Source: Nocardia huaxiensis (GTDB lineage: Bacteria > Actinomycetota > Actinomycetes > Mycobacteriales > Mycobacteriaceae). Taken from it: a stretch of 64,000 nucleotides of DNA. This document shows, one piece after another, positions 63,283 through 64,000 of this stretch. A program made the translations under genes and the position numbers. The notes beneath the pieces are model-generated. The model did no database searches and was not told the DNA's origin. It saw only the letters and a program-made list of their open reading frames with translations. The stretch lies in contig NZ_CP059399.1 of assembly GCF_013744875.1 (NCBI RefSeq), positions 2,480,001 to 2,544,000 of the forward strand, given 5' to 3'. How positions within the stretch are numbered: position 1 is the stretch's first letter; each line of letters opens with the position of its first letter.

Positions 63283-64000
63283 GTGAGAACGGGGTCCCGC
63301 GTGCGCGCATCGTGGCGTGCGGTTCTGATCATGGTGGCGACCCTCGTGACGGTCGCGACCGGGTGCACCGCGAATCCACCACCGCCGATCGAGAGCACCG
63401 ACAGCCCGAAGACGACGGCCGCCAAACCGGGCAAGAATTCGGTCGTGGTGGCCATCGACGACATCGGCATCGGGTTCAATCCGCATCTGCGGTCCCAGCT
63501 TTCGCCGGCCACCGCGGCCGTGGCGTCCATGGTGCTGCCGAGCCCGTTCCGGCCCTCGCCGAGTCCGACGCTGCCGGGGGCGACCGACTGGATCCTGGAT
63601 CCGGCCATGATGGTGTCGGCGGATGTGACGGCGCAGGAGCCGTTCACCATTACCTATCAGATTCGCAATGAGGCTTCGTGGTCCGATGGCGCGCCGGTCG
63701 CCGCCGAGGACTTCCGGTACCTGTGGCAGCAGATGATCACGCAGCCCGGCACCGTGGATCCGGCCGGCTATCGGATGATCTCGGATATCACCTCGTCGGC
63801 GGGCGGCAAGACCGTCACCGTCACCATGAACGGCGAATACCCGGCCTGGCGACAGCTTTTCGCGGATCTGCTGCCCTCGCACCTGGTGAAGGACGCGGGC
63901 TTCGAACAGGGTCTGGTCGACACCATCCGGATTTCCGGCGGGCAGTTCAAGATCAAGCAGACCGATCGCGGCCGCGAGGAGATCCTGCTCGAACGCAATG
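63283..64000 (+). CDS. lpqW: LpqW-like lipoprotein, N-terminal part (cut by window end)
   Basis: 239 residues visible. Signal ([17 protein letters not shown]) and lipobox A-T-G-C (Cys about 28), Pro/Thr linker, then a peptide-binding-protein (SBP family 5) fold, for example [16 protein letters not shown]. LpqW steers PIM intermediates towards lipoarabinomannan and interacts genetically with pimE. GTG 63283 has TAAAGT exactly 7 nt upstream (63270-63275), so a leaderless start. Gene order after typA matches Rv1166. Confidence 0.85.
   Translation, partial: MRTGSRVRASWRAVLIMVATLVTVATGCTANPPPPIESTDSPKTTAAKPGKNSVVVAIDDIGIGFNPHLRSQLSPATAAVASMVLPSPFRPSPSPTLPGATDWILDPAMMVSADVTAQEPFTITYQIRNEASWSDGAPVAAEDFRYLWQQMITQPGTVDPAGYRMISDITSSAGGKTVTVTMNGEYPAWRQLFADLLPSHLVKDAGFEQGLVDTIRISGGQFKIKQTDRGREEILLERN

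Overview
The window is GC-rich actinobacterial DNA. Gene content and order point to Nocardia or a close relative in the Mycobacteriales. Two segments repeat conserved gene orders of the Mycobacterium tuberculosis chromosome: 0.8-38.5 kb (glyA, PIN-PhoH, desA2-like, fumarase, glpX, DUF4245, xseB-xseA, lipid-droplet protein, ispH, DUF6542, ychF; compare Rv1093-Rv1112) and 58.3-64 kb (Rv1157c-like secreted protein, pimE, pterin dehydratase, typA, lpqW; compare Rv1157c-Rv1166). These comparisons are from memory of the families, not from a search.

Layout. 0-11.6 kb: end of a DUF885 protein, a ZTP-riboswitch-controlled glyA, an SDR, pirin, a glutaredoxin, small conserved proteins, PIN-PhoH, an LGFP lipoprotein, a DesA2-like protein whose second metal motif looks lost, an epoxide-hydrolase-like protein, and a divergent TetR/FAD-monooxygenase pair. 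11.6-21.4 kb: mostly central metabolism and housekeeping (fum, glpX, xseBA, ispH). 21.5-30.6 kb: DNA maintenance (rmuC, sbcD, sbcC, ogt and an Ada-AlkA fusion), with GC-rich minisatellites around sbcD. 30.6-37.3 kb: cstA with its small partner, a CUT1 sugar ABC transporter without an ATPase gene, and a VapBC pair. 37.4-38.5 kb: ychF.

38.5-58.3 kb lies between the two conserved segments and looks like the accessory part: a DUF574 methyltransferase, an M20 amidohydrolase, a two-gene unit joining a GNAT/acyl-homoserine-lactone-synthase-like plus ThiF/E1-like fusion to a ketoacyl synthase III, a rifamycin phosphotransferase, an erythromycin-esterase-like protein, a double-HTH MerR protein, a GNAT, an orphan MmyB-type ligand domain, a SARP/AAA regulator, a CHAP protein, an internally duplicated protein, a Tat-exported DUF1906 protein and a Ser/Ile/Gly repeat protein. 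58.3-64 kb returns to cell-envelope biosynthesis (PimE and LpqW act in phosphatidylinositol mannoside and lipoarabinomannan assembly) and TypA.

Candidates for something undescribed: the GNAT-ThiF/KAS III pair (40.9-43.8 kb), which looks able to make or load an acyl group and adenylate a carboxylate; and a 58-residue Cys/Lys-rich protein (60.9-61.1 kb) whose start lies directly against a strong IdeR/DtxR-type iron box. Several genes have a TANNNT hexamer exactly 7 nt before the start codon and no Shine-Dalgarno sequence, as expected for leaderless mRNAs. No rRNA, tRNA, CRISPR array or insertion sequence was found.
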